Source: Andrena cerasifolii | Taxonomy: Eukaryota > Arthropoda > Insecta > Hymenoptera > Andrenidae | Length of the DNA: 64,000 bases | NCBI RefSeq assembly: GCF_050908995.1 | Contig: NC_135120.1 | Coordinates: forward strand, 13,033,433-13,097,432 | Reading direction: 5' to 3' | Shown: positions 1-11,699 of the stretch, piece after piece | Numbering within the stretch: position 1 is the stretch's first letter | Layout of the letters: each line of letters starts with the position of its first letter | Translations under genes and position numbers: made by a program | The notes under the pieces: model-generated | What the model was told of the DNA's origin: nothing | Seen by the model: only the letters and a program-made list of their open reading frames with translations | Database searches by the model: none

Positions 1-2912
1 AGCTTGAAATCTCACAGCATGTACGTATCCTACTGGAAACTGGGGAACAGAGATTATTACGTGGCCAGGGAATTGCGGAGGACCCAGCAGAGAGAAAGAA
101 TGGAAAACGTAGAATGCAGACGGTGCGAAGGGTGCAGCGCGCTGGTGCGGTTGACTGTCGACGCTTCCCAAAATCGCCGCCATGGGAAAATCAGGGAACG
201 AGGAGTAATTAAGATTACCGCGAATAGAAATTATCAGCATCGCCGGGTAAAGGGCGTTATCGCGGCACCGCTAACGGCGCCAAAGCGACAGAGTAGCACG
301 ACTTAACAATGGTAAATATCGTTAGCGCGGCTGTAATTGGAACACCAGGGAGAGAACTCGCCGCTGTAACTCGAGCGTTCAATTAAGAGACGGACTCTTA
401 ACCCGCTGGAATCGCACGTTTCCACGCGTCGAATCTTCGTGCAGCCTGAACCGGCACAAATTGTTGGAAATTAACGAGCGCCGAGGGTGACGGAGAGGGA
501 GGAGGGACCAGATGCCCACTGGCTTGTCCGCCGCGTATTATTTTTAGCGGCGATTTAAACGCTAACGTCATCGCTCCTTCTTCGCTAACTATAAGAGCGA
601 ACTCTTCCCTAGCCTCGTGAGTCGTGGTCGCGCAATATGCACCACCATGACAAATGATGGCGAAACTCCCGATAGCCGGGCCGCTATGCGAATCAAACTC
701 GAATTCGCGATCGACGAAAGCGTCGGAGCTACGATTCCGAGAACTCGATCGCGCGTAACCAATGAAACGGTGGCAGCTCCATTAAATCCCATCGCCTCCT
801 ACCCCCAACCCAGCCAACGATTCCACTCGTTTCCATTCTGCTGCAAGCAATACTGTCGTTCTTCGCGCATCCGTTTTACGTTCGTGCGGTGCCTACAACC
901 CCTGCCACTTTCTAGCCAAGTAGCTGCATAAATAGTAAATTCAGCTACGTAGGTTTAACTGTCTAAGTACCCAGATATGCGTAGAGTTCGATTACCATCG
1001 GTCAAACAGTATTTTCCGCTTGGCAACCGTCATTGGAAAAGTGTCTCGCAAATATTTCACGCAACTACTTAGGTACTACTTAAGTAGTCTTGCGACTACC
1101 CTTGACGCGTGTACCAACGCGTTGCACGCACCGATCTTATACCTGCGGTATAGGTACGCTATGCTGACTATGCGGTGCCCAGAAGTCGACGCGACCGTTT
1201 CTACTCGTACCTATGTACGTTCCTATACATATACCTAAAGCATTAGGTACAGCTTTCGAGGAGGAGGCAGCAACGTGGCGAAAGGGAGGAGGAGGAGACT
1301 GGTATTCATGAATTTTAATGAGAGTTCGGTAGTCGGACGACGAAGGCGACCCATCCGGGGTTGTTACATGCGCCAGAAGAGATCGCAATGGTCACCCTCC
1401 GATACTTGTCAGCGGAACCGAAACAAAACGAAAGAAATGTACGTGAAACCTAGGCTCAATAATCGGACGGATTGAACCGCATTCGTTAGAAATTCCGTGT
1501 CCATTGTTCGCACTAACGCTGACGTTTTTTTTTAGGATTGTCACTCCTCCGAACGCCGCGGATAATCACGCGCTTACGGCAGAGTAAACGGCTAAACGAT
1601 TTTACGATTCTTACGGATGTCGAGAGATAGGGGAGAAAGTGAGCGCGAGAGAGGGAGGGAAGGAGGAAGTACCTGTCATCTAAAAAGTCAACGAGGCGTC
1701 AAGGTTTCGTCGCTCGCAAAGGGGTGCGCGCTCGCACCTTGATGTCACGTGTAGCTGCTTATTTCAGCGGGACCAGGTGTCGAGCACTTGTTCCGCCGCT
1801 AACGTAATAATATTGTCTGCCTGCAGCTACACATCGGATCCTCGGACTACCTGCGTCAGATTTTGCCCGCGTCTATTTCGGAGGAGAAGTAAATCACGCG
1901 AGCACACCCTTAATCAAGGCGTTCAAACGCGATATAAATTACCGCCGGCGATCCGGTATCAATAAGGAGTAATTCGGGAGAATAGGGGGCGAGTGAGGAG
2001 CCTATCGAAGCCCGTGGGAGGATATATAACTCGTGATTTCCGAGAGGGGTCTATAGATTTCGATTAACCCCTGTCTATCCGCTGGCAGACAGAGCGCGGG
2101 TCCGGCCACGACATTTTTCTTCGTTACGACGCGACGTTCCGATGCGTTGCTACTTGTCTCTGATGAGAAAGGAGAAACGAGAGCAACGGCGACGTCTTAG
2201 CGATAAAGCAACGTCCAAAGGGACAGCCGTGTTTTCCCGATCGACTCTCCGTTGGACTTTGCCACGCAACCGCCTTGTAAACGAGAACGCGCAAACATGT
2301 TAGGTAGCATTACCTATTGGCACGACGAAACCACCAAAGCACCCAAAAGAAAGAAAGGAAACCGTTCAAGTTGGAAACCGATTTCTTTACTTACCTCGTG
2401 TTTGAACAAAGTTGCAATAAATAGCGACAAGGAACGAAATAAACTGCTCCGTTCGCCGACGTTCTACTCTCTCTCTCTCTCTCGACGATAGCTCACCCCT
2501 TTAGATTCCGTTCTGGTTTCACCCGACTCATTTCCTCGGCCTCATTACATTGTTATTAGGCACGTAACCGACCCGTAATCGTCCCGAGGAACACCCCACC
2601 GTGTTATTAATGGCGAACCTTTGTTTTTTTTTTGTTCGCAGCGTCCGCGGGACCCTGGCCGCTCCTCTCCTCATCGTTCTCCCGCATTGTTTCACGCGGT
2701 CGTCCCCCCAGCTCGGCTTGGCCGCACGCTCCGTCCGCGACGCAAACAAATTAACCTAGCCGCGAACCGGTAATATGGAGCTCGAGAGGTCTCCCGACCC
2801 GTTCTCCGCGGAACTGCTTAGATCGCGGCAAAGTCGCGCATCCAGAAAGTTTAGGAAAGCTTTAGGAGAGTCTAGGAGAAAGTAGGTAGGTAGGATAGGG
2901 GACGAAACTTAC
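1..2912 (-). other. 5' part of svp intron 1
   Basis: This stretch follows the svp exon 1 donor on the minus strand. No continuation of the DNA-binding domain (CKSFFKR-like) appears in any minus-strand frame, so the next exon is outside the window. The sequence is mixed and fairly GC-rich. Just inside the donor, at 2882-2894, overlapping TAGGTAG heptamers occur. No other gene, RNA or element was recognised. Confidence 0.75.
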
Positions 2913-3300
2913 CCTCGCAGGTAAACTGTCCGTAGTGCTTGCCGCTGCTCTTATCACCGCAGACGACGCACTCGATGTTCGGAGATTTGTCGGTCTGCGA
3001 GCTACCGGATTGAGAGCTGTTGGCCTGACTTCCGGGTGTAGTGCTGGGCGGCAAAGGGTCTCTAGGCGTGAGAACTGCTCCGGCGGGCACCAGACAGGTG
3101 ATGTCCTCCGGCGTGGCCGAGGGTGTCAGGTGCGTCGGAGGCATCGGTGGCGGTGGAGCGATCTGTATGGGGCCCGGACCAGCAGCGGACGCGGCTGCGG
3201 CTGCGGCTCCCGCTGCGGCCGCTGCTGCGGCTCCGGTGGCGGCTAAGCTGGCCCCAGGGTCCCGCGAGGGCCACGAGGGCGGCGCGGCTACCAACGCCAT
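2913..3300 (-). CDS. svp: seven-up / COUP-TF nuclear receptor, first coding exon
   Basis: Orphan nuclear receptor of the NR2F (COUP-TF) family, a nuclear DNA-binding regulator of photoreceptor, neuroblast and fat-body fates in insects. The exon encodes 129 codons plus one base. The first in-frame ATG is at 3300; the frame stays open upstream to at least 3651 but holds no ATG. Residues 24-40 are an alanine-rich tract, 49-55 are proline-rich, and 86-107 are a Ser/Thr/Gln linker resembling the one before the Drosophila Svp domain. From residue 109 the protein reads IECVVCGDKSSGKHYGQFTC, the start of zinc finger 1, with Cys111, Cys114 and Cys128 as three of its four ligands. The coding strand then reads GAGG followed by GTAAGT, a canonical donor with its G at 2912, so the P-box CEGCKS is cut after CEG (phase 1). 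The fourth cysteine, finger 2 and the ligand-binding domain must lie beyond position 1. The N-terminal part differs from Drosophila, as is usual. Confidence 0.96.
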
Positions 3301-4235
3301 GGAGGCGGTGGTGCCGCGCGCCGGGAACCCCACCTCCAACGTGGTGGTGAACTCGGGGTGGTGGTGTCCAGTCGACACCCGGCCAGGGAACAACGTCGCT
3401 GTCGCGGCCGGGTAAACCACCCCGGCAGTCGCCAGGGCGTCAGCGCCTCCTGTCCCGCCTCGAACCACCCTGCCGGCTTCCTCTTCTCTACCGGGACCAC
3501 CGGCACCGCCAACCACCCCGAAATACAACAGCTGCCGTCCCGTCCTTGCTTCCGCTCTTCCGCGATGATCTCTTCTTTCTCTTTCTCCTTCAGCCTCGTC
3601 ACCGTCCCACCCGCCGGTAAAACCTCTCACCACCGCGACTTCCTCCCACACTTTCTTCCTCTTTCGTTCGCTCGGCCGTTCTCGATACGGTCATACACAG
3701 CGATCGTTTCTTTCCGTTTTGCTCACTGGTCCGCGGGCCGCACCAACTCGGTCACCGTCCGAGCAAACTCTCGCGGCACTTTTCCTCACTCACTCGCGCA
3801 CTGGATAGAGTTGGCGCAACCTCGAGATCCGCGTCCCGAGCAGCATCGTCGTTCACCGGCCGCGACCACCACCGTGTGACGCGCGGGTACTCGCCACGGG
3901 CCTCGCTTGATCTCGGGACAAAGAATTTCGGCGCAGCGTGTCGCGGTGCGCCGTACCCGTTCGATTCGTAAGAACTCACGGACGAAAACCGAGCGTCGAC
4001 TGAAGCTTACATCGGCCCGTACGGGAAACGCGATGCGTGGTTACGGTGTGTATCCCGCGTACTCGGACCAACCGACGGTCTGACCGTTTAGACCGTTTCG
4101 GGGCAACGTTCACGCTGGTCACTCGGCGCGCTGTCGCACGATCAACCTAACCGAACTCACGCAATCACGTTGATGCTTGGATCTTGCTGCACTTCACTCT
4201 CACGAGACCGATATCCCGCGAAGGGGCCGTAGAAA

Positions 4236-4294
4236 CGAAGTAAACGAAGTAAACGAAGTAAACGAAGTAAACGAAGTAAACGAAGTAAACGAAG
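4236..4294. repeat. 9-bp minisatellite, unit CGAAGTAAA
   Basis: Six identical tandem copies of CGAAGTAAA run from 4236 to 4289, followed by a partial unit. The tract lies in the putative svp leader. Because the unit is a multiple of three it keeps reading frames open on both strands, giving Asn-Glu-Val or Val-Tyr-Phe repeats that are not evidence of a protein. Confidence 0.95.
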
Positions 4295-4362
4295 GAACAA
4301 AGGATCGCTGCTTCGACACCACTCAACACTCGACCAAACAACTCGACGAAAGATCGAGCACC

Positions 4363-4399
4363 GAGATCGAAATCGAAATCGAGATCGAGATCACGATCG
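4363..4399. repeat. ATCGAA/ATCGAG short tandem repeat
   Basis: About six hexanucleotide units of ATCGAA and ATCGAG lie just after the 9-bp minisatellite. Confidence 0.85.
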
Positions 4400-4588
4400 C
4401 GCGCACGCGGTAGATCAGTCACGTATCCCCGCGGCGGTGTATCCACGGTATCGTGGTATATCGACGCTGGGTGGATGCGCGGTGGCGCGAGCCACCGAGA
4501 CACAGGGCGGAGAGGGTGTGAGCGCTGGTACACTCGAGGGCGAACCGAGGGGTAAGGCGGGAAAGAGAAGAGCCACGGAGTGGGGGAC

Positions 4589-4634
4589 GAGAGAGAGAGA
4601 GAGTGAGAGAGGGAGAGAGAGAGAGAGAGAGAGG
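4589..4634. repeat. (GA)n microsatellite
   Basis: A GA dinucleotide run with two interruptions (GTGA, GGGA) in the putative svp upstream region. It is a possible GAGA-factor platform. Confidence 0.95.
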
Positions 4635-4710
4635 GTGACACGGAGGCAGGCGAAAGGTCGCGGAAGACACTACGAGTGTGTGGTAAAGTGAGGTGAAAAG
4701 GCGGGTAGGG

Positions 4711-4726
4711 GGAGACAGAGAGAGAA

Positions 4727-4788
<62 letters not shown>

Positions 4789-4806
4789 AGCGCGCGCGCG
4801 CGCGCG
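4711..4806. repeat. (GA)n tract followed by (CG)n
   Basis: A long GA run with GACA interruptions at 4711-4789 passes into a pure CG alternation at 4790-4806. CG alternation of this length is a potential Z-DNA former. Confidence 0.95.
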
Positions 4807-5199
4807 GCCCAGTCGATAAGCTGCGCGTGCTTCTATGCTTCTCGAGCACGCTCGTGCCGGCACAAGCAGGAGGAGGAGAAGAGAGGTGATACTCGACTAC
4901 CGCCTCGATACGACTATACTTGGGGCCGACCAGAGACCGACTGCCGACTAAGACGACCCCTGACACCGACCTGCTCCCCACCAGGGCAAACTCTCTCGTG
5001 GGGTTCTCGCGGGTTTCGCCAGTTGCCATGACTACCGAAGGTGGGGTCGAGTCCCGGGCGCGCCCCGATACCTCTCTCATTGGCTGCGGACCTGCCCTAC
5101 CCTCGCGCCCTCCGATCCCTCTCCGTCAACATACCACCAAGCCGAGCGTCCTTCCGTGGCCACTTTGCAACCGCCGACGTTCAACAGCCTAGCTTTCTA

Positions 5200-5201
<2 letters not shown>

Positions 5202-5248
<47 letters not shown>

Positions 5249-5288
5249 CTCTGCTGCCCTTCCGCGCTTGGTTAGGCTATCCTTTTCT

Positions 5289-5323
<35 letters not shown>
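5202..5323. repeat. Two (CT)n microsatellites
   Basis: CT runs at about 5204-5252 and 5291-5323 are separated by a short unique piece. They are complementary in sense to the GA tracts about 450 bp away. Confidence 0.95.
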
Positions 5324-5327
<4 letters not shown>

Positions 5328-5500
5328 CGCTCTCTTCCTCCTTCTTCTTCTATCGCTCCCTCCACGTTACAGCTACGGTCAAGCGCGCTATCCTCCGTCT
5401 CTTGTTTCGCGATCATCCTTCGTTTAGGGTTACAGTGTACCGATTTTTTGATACACCCGTCGAAATCGAACCAGTTTCGCATACCAGCTGAATAACTCCA

Positions 5501-7547
5501 GTCCTTCCTCCCGGTTTAATGAGCACGTGCTTCAGCATCGACGACTGATGATCATCGCGCTCGAAACGCGTAAAACCACGCGAATTTATTGACGGACGGT
5601 CTCCAACTACGTGCTCACCTATAAGGAACGGAGCAACACCATCGTTTCTTAGGAAATATTGAGTCGCGTTTCTCTCCGAGGTCGAATCATTCACTTTGAA
5701 CTGTTTGGGCTCCGCGAGAATTGCATCGAGTAATTTGTGTCTCGCGCGGAGGACACCTCTTGTCTGCAGGTAGTTTTAGACAGCGGAGACGGGGTTGAAT
5801 CGCGAACATTTTTCTGTCGAGACTGTATCGTGGAATTTCGGTATCTAATATCTATGAACACGAGACAGCTATCCGCAGATCGTTAAGACCGAGATTGCAA
5901 CGGCTCGAGAAAGCGTGATATTCGTGGTGGTTGAAAGGCAAACGGTAGGTGTGCACCTAGCTATACACCGTGGAACGTCGTCGCCGGAAACGGCGCTATA
6001 CGATATAAAACGATAAGCGAGTCGTTGCTCCGCTTTCACGGATTTTCTTCGGTTTCCTTGGATACTTTTACGAACGGGCATCCTAGGTGGAAGGATGAGA
6101 GGTCACAGAGTGCGAGGGCGCGAGGGCGAGAGGGCGAGAGGGCGGCAACCAATGGGGACGAGGAGTCAAGTGGGGCGCGAAAAATGGGCCGGCCCGGTTT
6201 CATCCACCCCCGAGGCTAAGGGTGAGGGTAAGGGTGGCCGTGGAGTAGGGTAGGCCGACAGCCTCGAAGACGACCGGGCCGAGGACGGAGGGTCAGTCGG
6301 GTCGCAGCCCTGCACCTTTGCACCTCTTCGCTTTTTGTACCTTTGCTCTTTTACGCTTCCGTGTTCCACCGCTTTTCCACTTTTATCCTCTGCTTTTCAT
6401 CCGTCTACCATCTCCCCTCCAATCGTTCCCAGCTCCCTTTCAGCAGCAGGTACGCTACGACGCGTGTTAAAGTAGGTATGCGTTGCGATTGGTGCTTACC
6501 TAATTACTCTTACCTTCGAGCTCGGGTTTGTTCCACAAGGGTGTGTCTCTTTGACGCTCGAGAAAATTGCGCACCGTTCATGTTTTATCACTGTCATCAT
6601 TCCTAACGTAGACGTTCACGAAATTTATTCCGCGTACCTTTAATATTAATACCTCTAGGTAATTTCATGCTTTTTCTATTCATAACTTTGTTCTTTGGTC
6701 TGCTCCGTTTACTTTTAACCGGCAATGCCCTCCTAACTGAATTTCAGCTAGTTTCACCCCCGACGGAATAGATATTGCAGGTACCTAACGCGTCGCCCGC
6801 CACGTGACGCGTTCGCGCGAAAATTACAAGCCGGGAGCGATAGCGGAAGGAGGAGATTCGCATCGGGTCATCAGAGACGCTAACCGCAAGAAGTAGGTAA
6901 GAAGCAGCTGCACTCGGTTGTCGATAGCCGGTAGAGCGCGAGCATCAACTCGCACCGGGGAGATTGAGAATTGAGAGAGAGATCGAGGGAGAAAGCTCGA
7001 GCGCCTAATGGTCGTGTCGGGTCTCCAGTATGGTCGGTGAATCTGTGGCGTACCTACATAACGCGAAGAGGAGCCGAGGGTGGTAAATCTAGTAGCGTGG
7101 TTCGGGGGCGGCAGGGGGTGGCGCTGCGTACAAGTGCATATCGGTGAAGGGGTGGCTGAACAATGCGCTCGTTCAATGCGCTCTAGATATGATTACCGGA
7201 AACCATCCCATAATTACTTTTTGTACGTCGAAAACGTAGCGAGCCCCCTCGCTTCGCTTCTCTCCCTCCTAGCCACTGGTTCTCTCCACCGCTAAAACCA
7301 CCGGCCTCCCGTTCCCGTTCCCGTTGTTCCTTCTGTTGTCCCCTACGACAGCCCCCACTTCTCCAGCGCGCCCTTAAAACGCCCGCGACGCGCAGGGGCC
7401 TTCTTTGCGCTTCAACCTGACACGCGCGATGCTTTTAAAGTGCCAGCCAACGTTAACACCGCTCTCGAGATGATTTATCGAAATCGTTGCGTCCGCCGCG
7501 CCGCCGCCGCCACTCTCGCACCCGATCTACTCCTAGACACCGAATGT
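5501..7547. other. Intergenic, upstream of svp
   Basis: No gene or mobile element was recognised. The sequence is mixed GC, with a short G-rich stretch near 6110-6240 made of GAGGGC-like units. Reading frames here are short and unremarkable. Confidence 0.6.
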
Positions 7548-8560
7548 AAGGGAGACCGGGGCTAGTTGATTAATTTTGAACATTTCTAATTTTTGTAAAT
7601 AGACCATTGGTGTTTCGTTGACTTGTCGCACACCAAAAGTTTGCAAATTTCATTAGGTACGCAAGCTTAATTTTGAAAATTGTTTTAATTGAGTCTCGGT
7701 CGTCGTTTTTATTATATTTAGAGTAGTGAGACGAATAAGTCAACAAACACCGGCTGTGGGGTTAGTTGACTTGATATTTACATTTAAAGGCGTATATATA
7801 CGCAGCCAATTCCATCGATACAGTATACGAAAGGCGAACATATCTAGAGACGCGGTAGCGTCTCGACGCTAAGTACATGGAAGATACCCTGTATATGTCG
7901 ACTGAGTCGCTACCGCTTATCATTCACTCGTCGCAGAGCTATTACAACCTAACCTGACACTTATTTCATTAATATCTCATCACGCCTGCAATATTTCCTA
8001 GACTTAATGGTACTTTTCTTATGTAAACCGCATATAAGCTTTCGAATAAGACCAAATTAAAAAAAATCGGTCAGCCAAAAAGAAACTAACACATGTTTCG
8101 TTCGTCAATCGCTATCTTCGCTATGCAATCTAAACCTAATTTTGACAGCTCACCGTCAAGTTGTAACCAAGTTATAAACGTGTCTTTACAAATATGTATC
8201 GTTGTACCATTGAATTGCAACCAAAATGCAGTCTCAAACACAAGGTAAGTTACCGAAATTAGAATTGCGACATGTTTGAGATTATCATCAAATTGTTTTT
8301 TATTTGTAACTAAACCGAGGATTTTTTGTGTACATAGATAATCGAAGCGTAAAATGATGCTATGACTGGATCTGTCCTTAATTCTGTCCCGTGATAATTT
8401 GTAAGTTATAATATTAAAAATTATCTGAAGTCATTCCCTATGCAAATTGTCTTTGTAAAGAGAAGTGAGATCCCCATAAAAAAAGCTTCAAAGAAGTAAA
8501 GAAATTGCGCCAAGTACAAGAAATCAAATAATCCTACGACCAACAGATCTTTTTTATTTC
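7548..8560. mobile_element. Half copy of the TAGGGGAGACCGGGG repeat family (AT-rich island)
   Basis: The left end at 7550-7570 reads GGGAGACCGGGGCTAGTTGA, matching the termini of the element at 30264-30684. The interior word GGGGTTAGTTGACTT near 7757 also recurs in that element (near 30479). No matching right end was found, so the copy appears truncated or diverged; the right boundary is set only by the drop in AT content. Confidence 0.5.
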
Positions 8561-10342
8561 TTTTCTCACTCCTTCACACTGTTATTTTTTACTTATGTAC
8601 CTACTCCTGCGGCGCTCTCCTCGACCTAACCAACGTGACGGCAAACTGTACCCGTCGATTGCGTATTTTACCATAAGATATCGATCCTGATTGAAGGGAG
8701 GAGGGCGTGATTCGACGAGAGATCGTTAGCTAACGTGAAACAGACGTCGAATACCTACTTACCTACCTACATATTTAGTATCTGATGTTGAAACTGGCGA
8801 AAGCGGAGCATCAAGGAAGATTCGATACAAGAACAGCTATCGAGGACGATAGCCACGTTCTGGCAACGATAAATACCAAACTTTGGATCGCTCTGAATTA
8901 TAGTTGGCCATAAAGGGAAATATAACGATGCCGGTCAACGATCCGGAAATATCTCTCTGGAAATTGTTCTACGTCTTTGCCTGGCTTCAAGTTATTATCG
9001 AACCGGTCGCGGTGTTCAATTGTCTCCCCCGTATCGAGAGCAGCGACGCGATTTTTACCCACCACTTGGGCAACGGGATACGATGAAAATATCGAGGACA
9101 TCCCGTTGGCTGGATAACCTGAAAAACAGGGGAGAAGGTTCGATTGCTAATTGCTATTACCTAGGTGTACGGTAGGTGACCTGTGCATTCTGTTCCAAGT
9201 TAGATAGGTATGTACTTCGAAGCTAATATCGCCGATGGCTATAACACTTTGAGAGAATCGTTGGGGATCTCACCAGTAGATTATCGTCGGTTAAAAATCG
9301 GATTAAAAATACGGGAACGGAAACGGAAACGGAAACAGGAGCAAGAACGGGGAGCAGAGAGAGAGAACGGGGTGGGGAAACGGGAACGAGAAAGGGGACG
9401 GGAAGGAGAGCAGGAATAGAACGCAAGTTCGCGACAAAGGGGAGAATCACTGTGCGCTCGGAGCGGTGCGGTGGTTACGGTCGCGGCGGCGGTCGTGGTG
9501 GAGGTGGTAGTAGCGACGGAGGCTGGCTACATTATGAGTGTGTTCATATTTCCTGCGTTGCCTCCTTCCTTCCCTTATCTGTCTTCTCTACCCTCGGAGC
9601 CCTTTTGTTCGCACTCTTTCGACTGTTAATGCCGCGAAATTAACTCCGGGCAGGAGCGAGTTTAAGAACCGCTACAAGGTATATACGGACTCCGGTCCCC
9701 GCCCAAAGAGCACCCGAAGGCGATCTTCATTGTCCCGTCGGCGTATTATTTTAACATTATCTGTTACTCGACTGCCGCTTAATTAATTTATTTATGAACC
9801 GACGCCGCCGCGTCCACCGAGGAATGCACAGAGGGGGGAGAGAAAGGGAAAGGGAGCAGGATGGGCTGAGCGAGGGTGATAGGAAAGAGGAATGGAAAGG
9901 AGTGGAAACCGGAGAAAGAATGGAATCGTCCCAGTAGAAGATTTGTCTCCAGAGGTTCAACGGTTCAACCCCTTGTCGCGGTGGTCGTCGACTCGGGTCG
10001 ACCGGGCTTCTTCCACCGAACAACGTAGCCCTAATAACGCTTCCTCCTTTATTGCCTCTTCGCTTTATCGCCGACCAAAGTAACTACCCCCCCGCGAAGG
10101 GTGGTCGACCGAGGGAGCAAACGAAGACGAGTAACACGCGTCTCTTCTCTCCACGAGAAGCTTCTCTTCCACGCGTATTACGCGTTCAGATCAAACTCGG
10201 CAACGCGAACGACCTAAAGTGCCATTTTTTCTAAACATATCATCCCTCGGGCAATTCTTCCACACTTCAAAGTGAAAAAAAGGCAAGAGACTTAAAGAAT
10301 AGGAACGTTTTACGAATCGCTGGGAAACTGATGCGAGGAATC

Positions 10343-10346
<4 letters not shown>

Positions 10347-10389
<43 letters not shown>
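10347..10389. repeat. (CT)n microsatellite
   Basis: About 21 uninterrupted CT units. Confidence 0.97.
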
Positions 10390-10393
<4 letters not shown>

Positions 10394-10763
10394 TGGATCA
10401 AGCAATATATCAAACGATTCCCCTCGAAGGGAAAAATCCCTCCGAAAAGGGAACGGAGCATTTGCATAGGGGAAGATCGAGGCTTCGTGTCGCAAGTTGG
10501 TCGAACGGACTGGTCACTCAGCCGGTTCGGGATCACCTGTCCTACGATTATCCGGGGTCAAGATTGCGAGAGGGACTTGCCCGAGAACGGGCCGAGCGCG
10601 CCGGGCTGGGCCCCTCGCACCGATGTCTCTTGGACGTTCGAGTTTACGATAAATTAATGGTTTTTCGAGGGTCAACCTTCTCAGTAGCCGGTCTCACGCG
10701 AAAATTCAAATCGCCAACTGTCCTCTAATTATTTATGGTCCTAGGCTTTCTGTCGGCCACCTT

Positions 10764-10792
10764 TACACACACAAACACACACACACACACAC
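10764..10792. repeat. (AC)n microsatellite
   Basis: An AC run with one CAAA interruption. Confidence 0.95.
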
Positions 10793-11699
10793 TGTTACCC
10801 TCTGCCCAGTGCGAGTGATCCTTCAAAAACTTCGACACTCCAACACGAGTTCTCTTTCGCGATAAGATAAAACGAGACTTTCCCCGAGGATAGACGATTC
10901 TTCGGATAGTTGCGGGCAAACGAATCGGTTCGACAAGGGCGAAAAGATTGAAACCTGCGCTTGCACTTTCAGCGAATTACGCGCATTACAGAAACTATTA
11001 GGGTGCACAGAGTTCGTAGGTCCATTCACAGATTTACAGAGGCTGGCGTTCAAAATGCGGAGACGTCCAGTCTATTCTGTTCGCAAACGTCGAACGACCC
11101 GAGGCGAACAATGCTCGTAGAATCATTAACGATCCCAGGCTGGGGTAGAGTTTCGTAATTCCATCGGAAGAAAGAAAGGAGGAAAAGCGATCCGTAGCGT
11201 GGAACGCAGCGCGGCGCAGGTGGGAAGCTAATGGCCTCGCGTCAAACATCGGCTAGCCTTCGTTTCATTAATCTCCCGTGAAATCTTCTCGTGTGTAAAC
11301 AGCTTTATTGACAGCTCGCCCGATTCTTTGACCCTGCGAACTCACCGAATTGCAAAATTTCACGGAAAATACCTACGCTTTCCCGTATCGATCCTTCGAA
11401 GGTGCCAGACGCAGATGCCGCGTGTAGCTCTCGGTAATGACTCCGTCTTTCCTTCACAATTCCCTTCCAAACATTTAGGCAGGATCACGATTAACGGGAA
11501 ATTCAAAAGCAGCTCGATAAACAGCGCAAAAGAACCCAGGCCACGTTGCCTGGGCACAAGGACGAGAATAAAGGTTGCACGGGCCCTTCTTTTGTTTTGC
11601 CGGGCGAAACGATGGTAACGATCGAAGTGATTCTTTTAAAAATCGTGGGACGCGGGTACCGGTGAATAGTGAATTCTGCGGCGCGCGATTCTGCTTGCA

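Larger units (their letters stand above)
3301..5500 (-). promoter_or_regulatory. Putative svp 5' leader and promoter region
   Basis: This GC-rich block lies directly upstream of the svp ATG and carries a cluster of low-complexity tracts: a 9-bp minisatellite, an ATCGAA tract, long GA runs, a CG run and long CT runs. GA repeats bind GAGA factor (Trl) and often mark promoters of developmental genes in insects; that link is family knowledge, not shown here. No TATA box or start site can be fixed by eye. Long Ser/Leu/Arg frames in this block come from the dinucleotide repeats. Confidence 0.45.
8561..11690. other. Intergenic, with CT and AC microsatellites
   Basis: No supported gene. There is a GGAAAC-type repeat near 9315-9340, a GAGAG/GGGAA purine-rich stretch at 9355-9420, and purine-rich stretches near 9830-9910. 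The two long microsatellites are listed separately. Confidence 0.6.

Noticed and set aside
3301..3651. N-terminal extension of svp starting near 3651
   Set aside because: The frame is open, but its apparent start at 3651 is GTG, and no ATG exists in frame before 3300.
2935..3879. Plus-strand frames opposite svp exon 1 (100-173 codons)
   Set aside because: They are antisense shadows of a GC-rich, alanine-coding exon, with no family resemblance.
4165..4863. 232-codon minus-strand frame rich in Ser, Leu and Val-Tyr-Phe repeats
   Set aside because: It is produced by GA/CT dinucleotide runs and the 9-bp minisatellite, which stay open in all phases.
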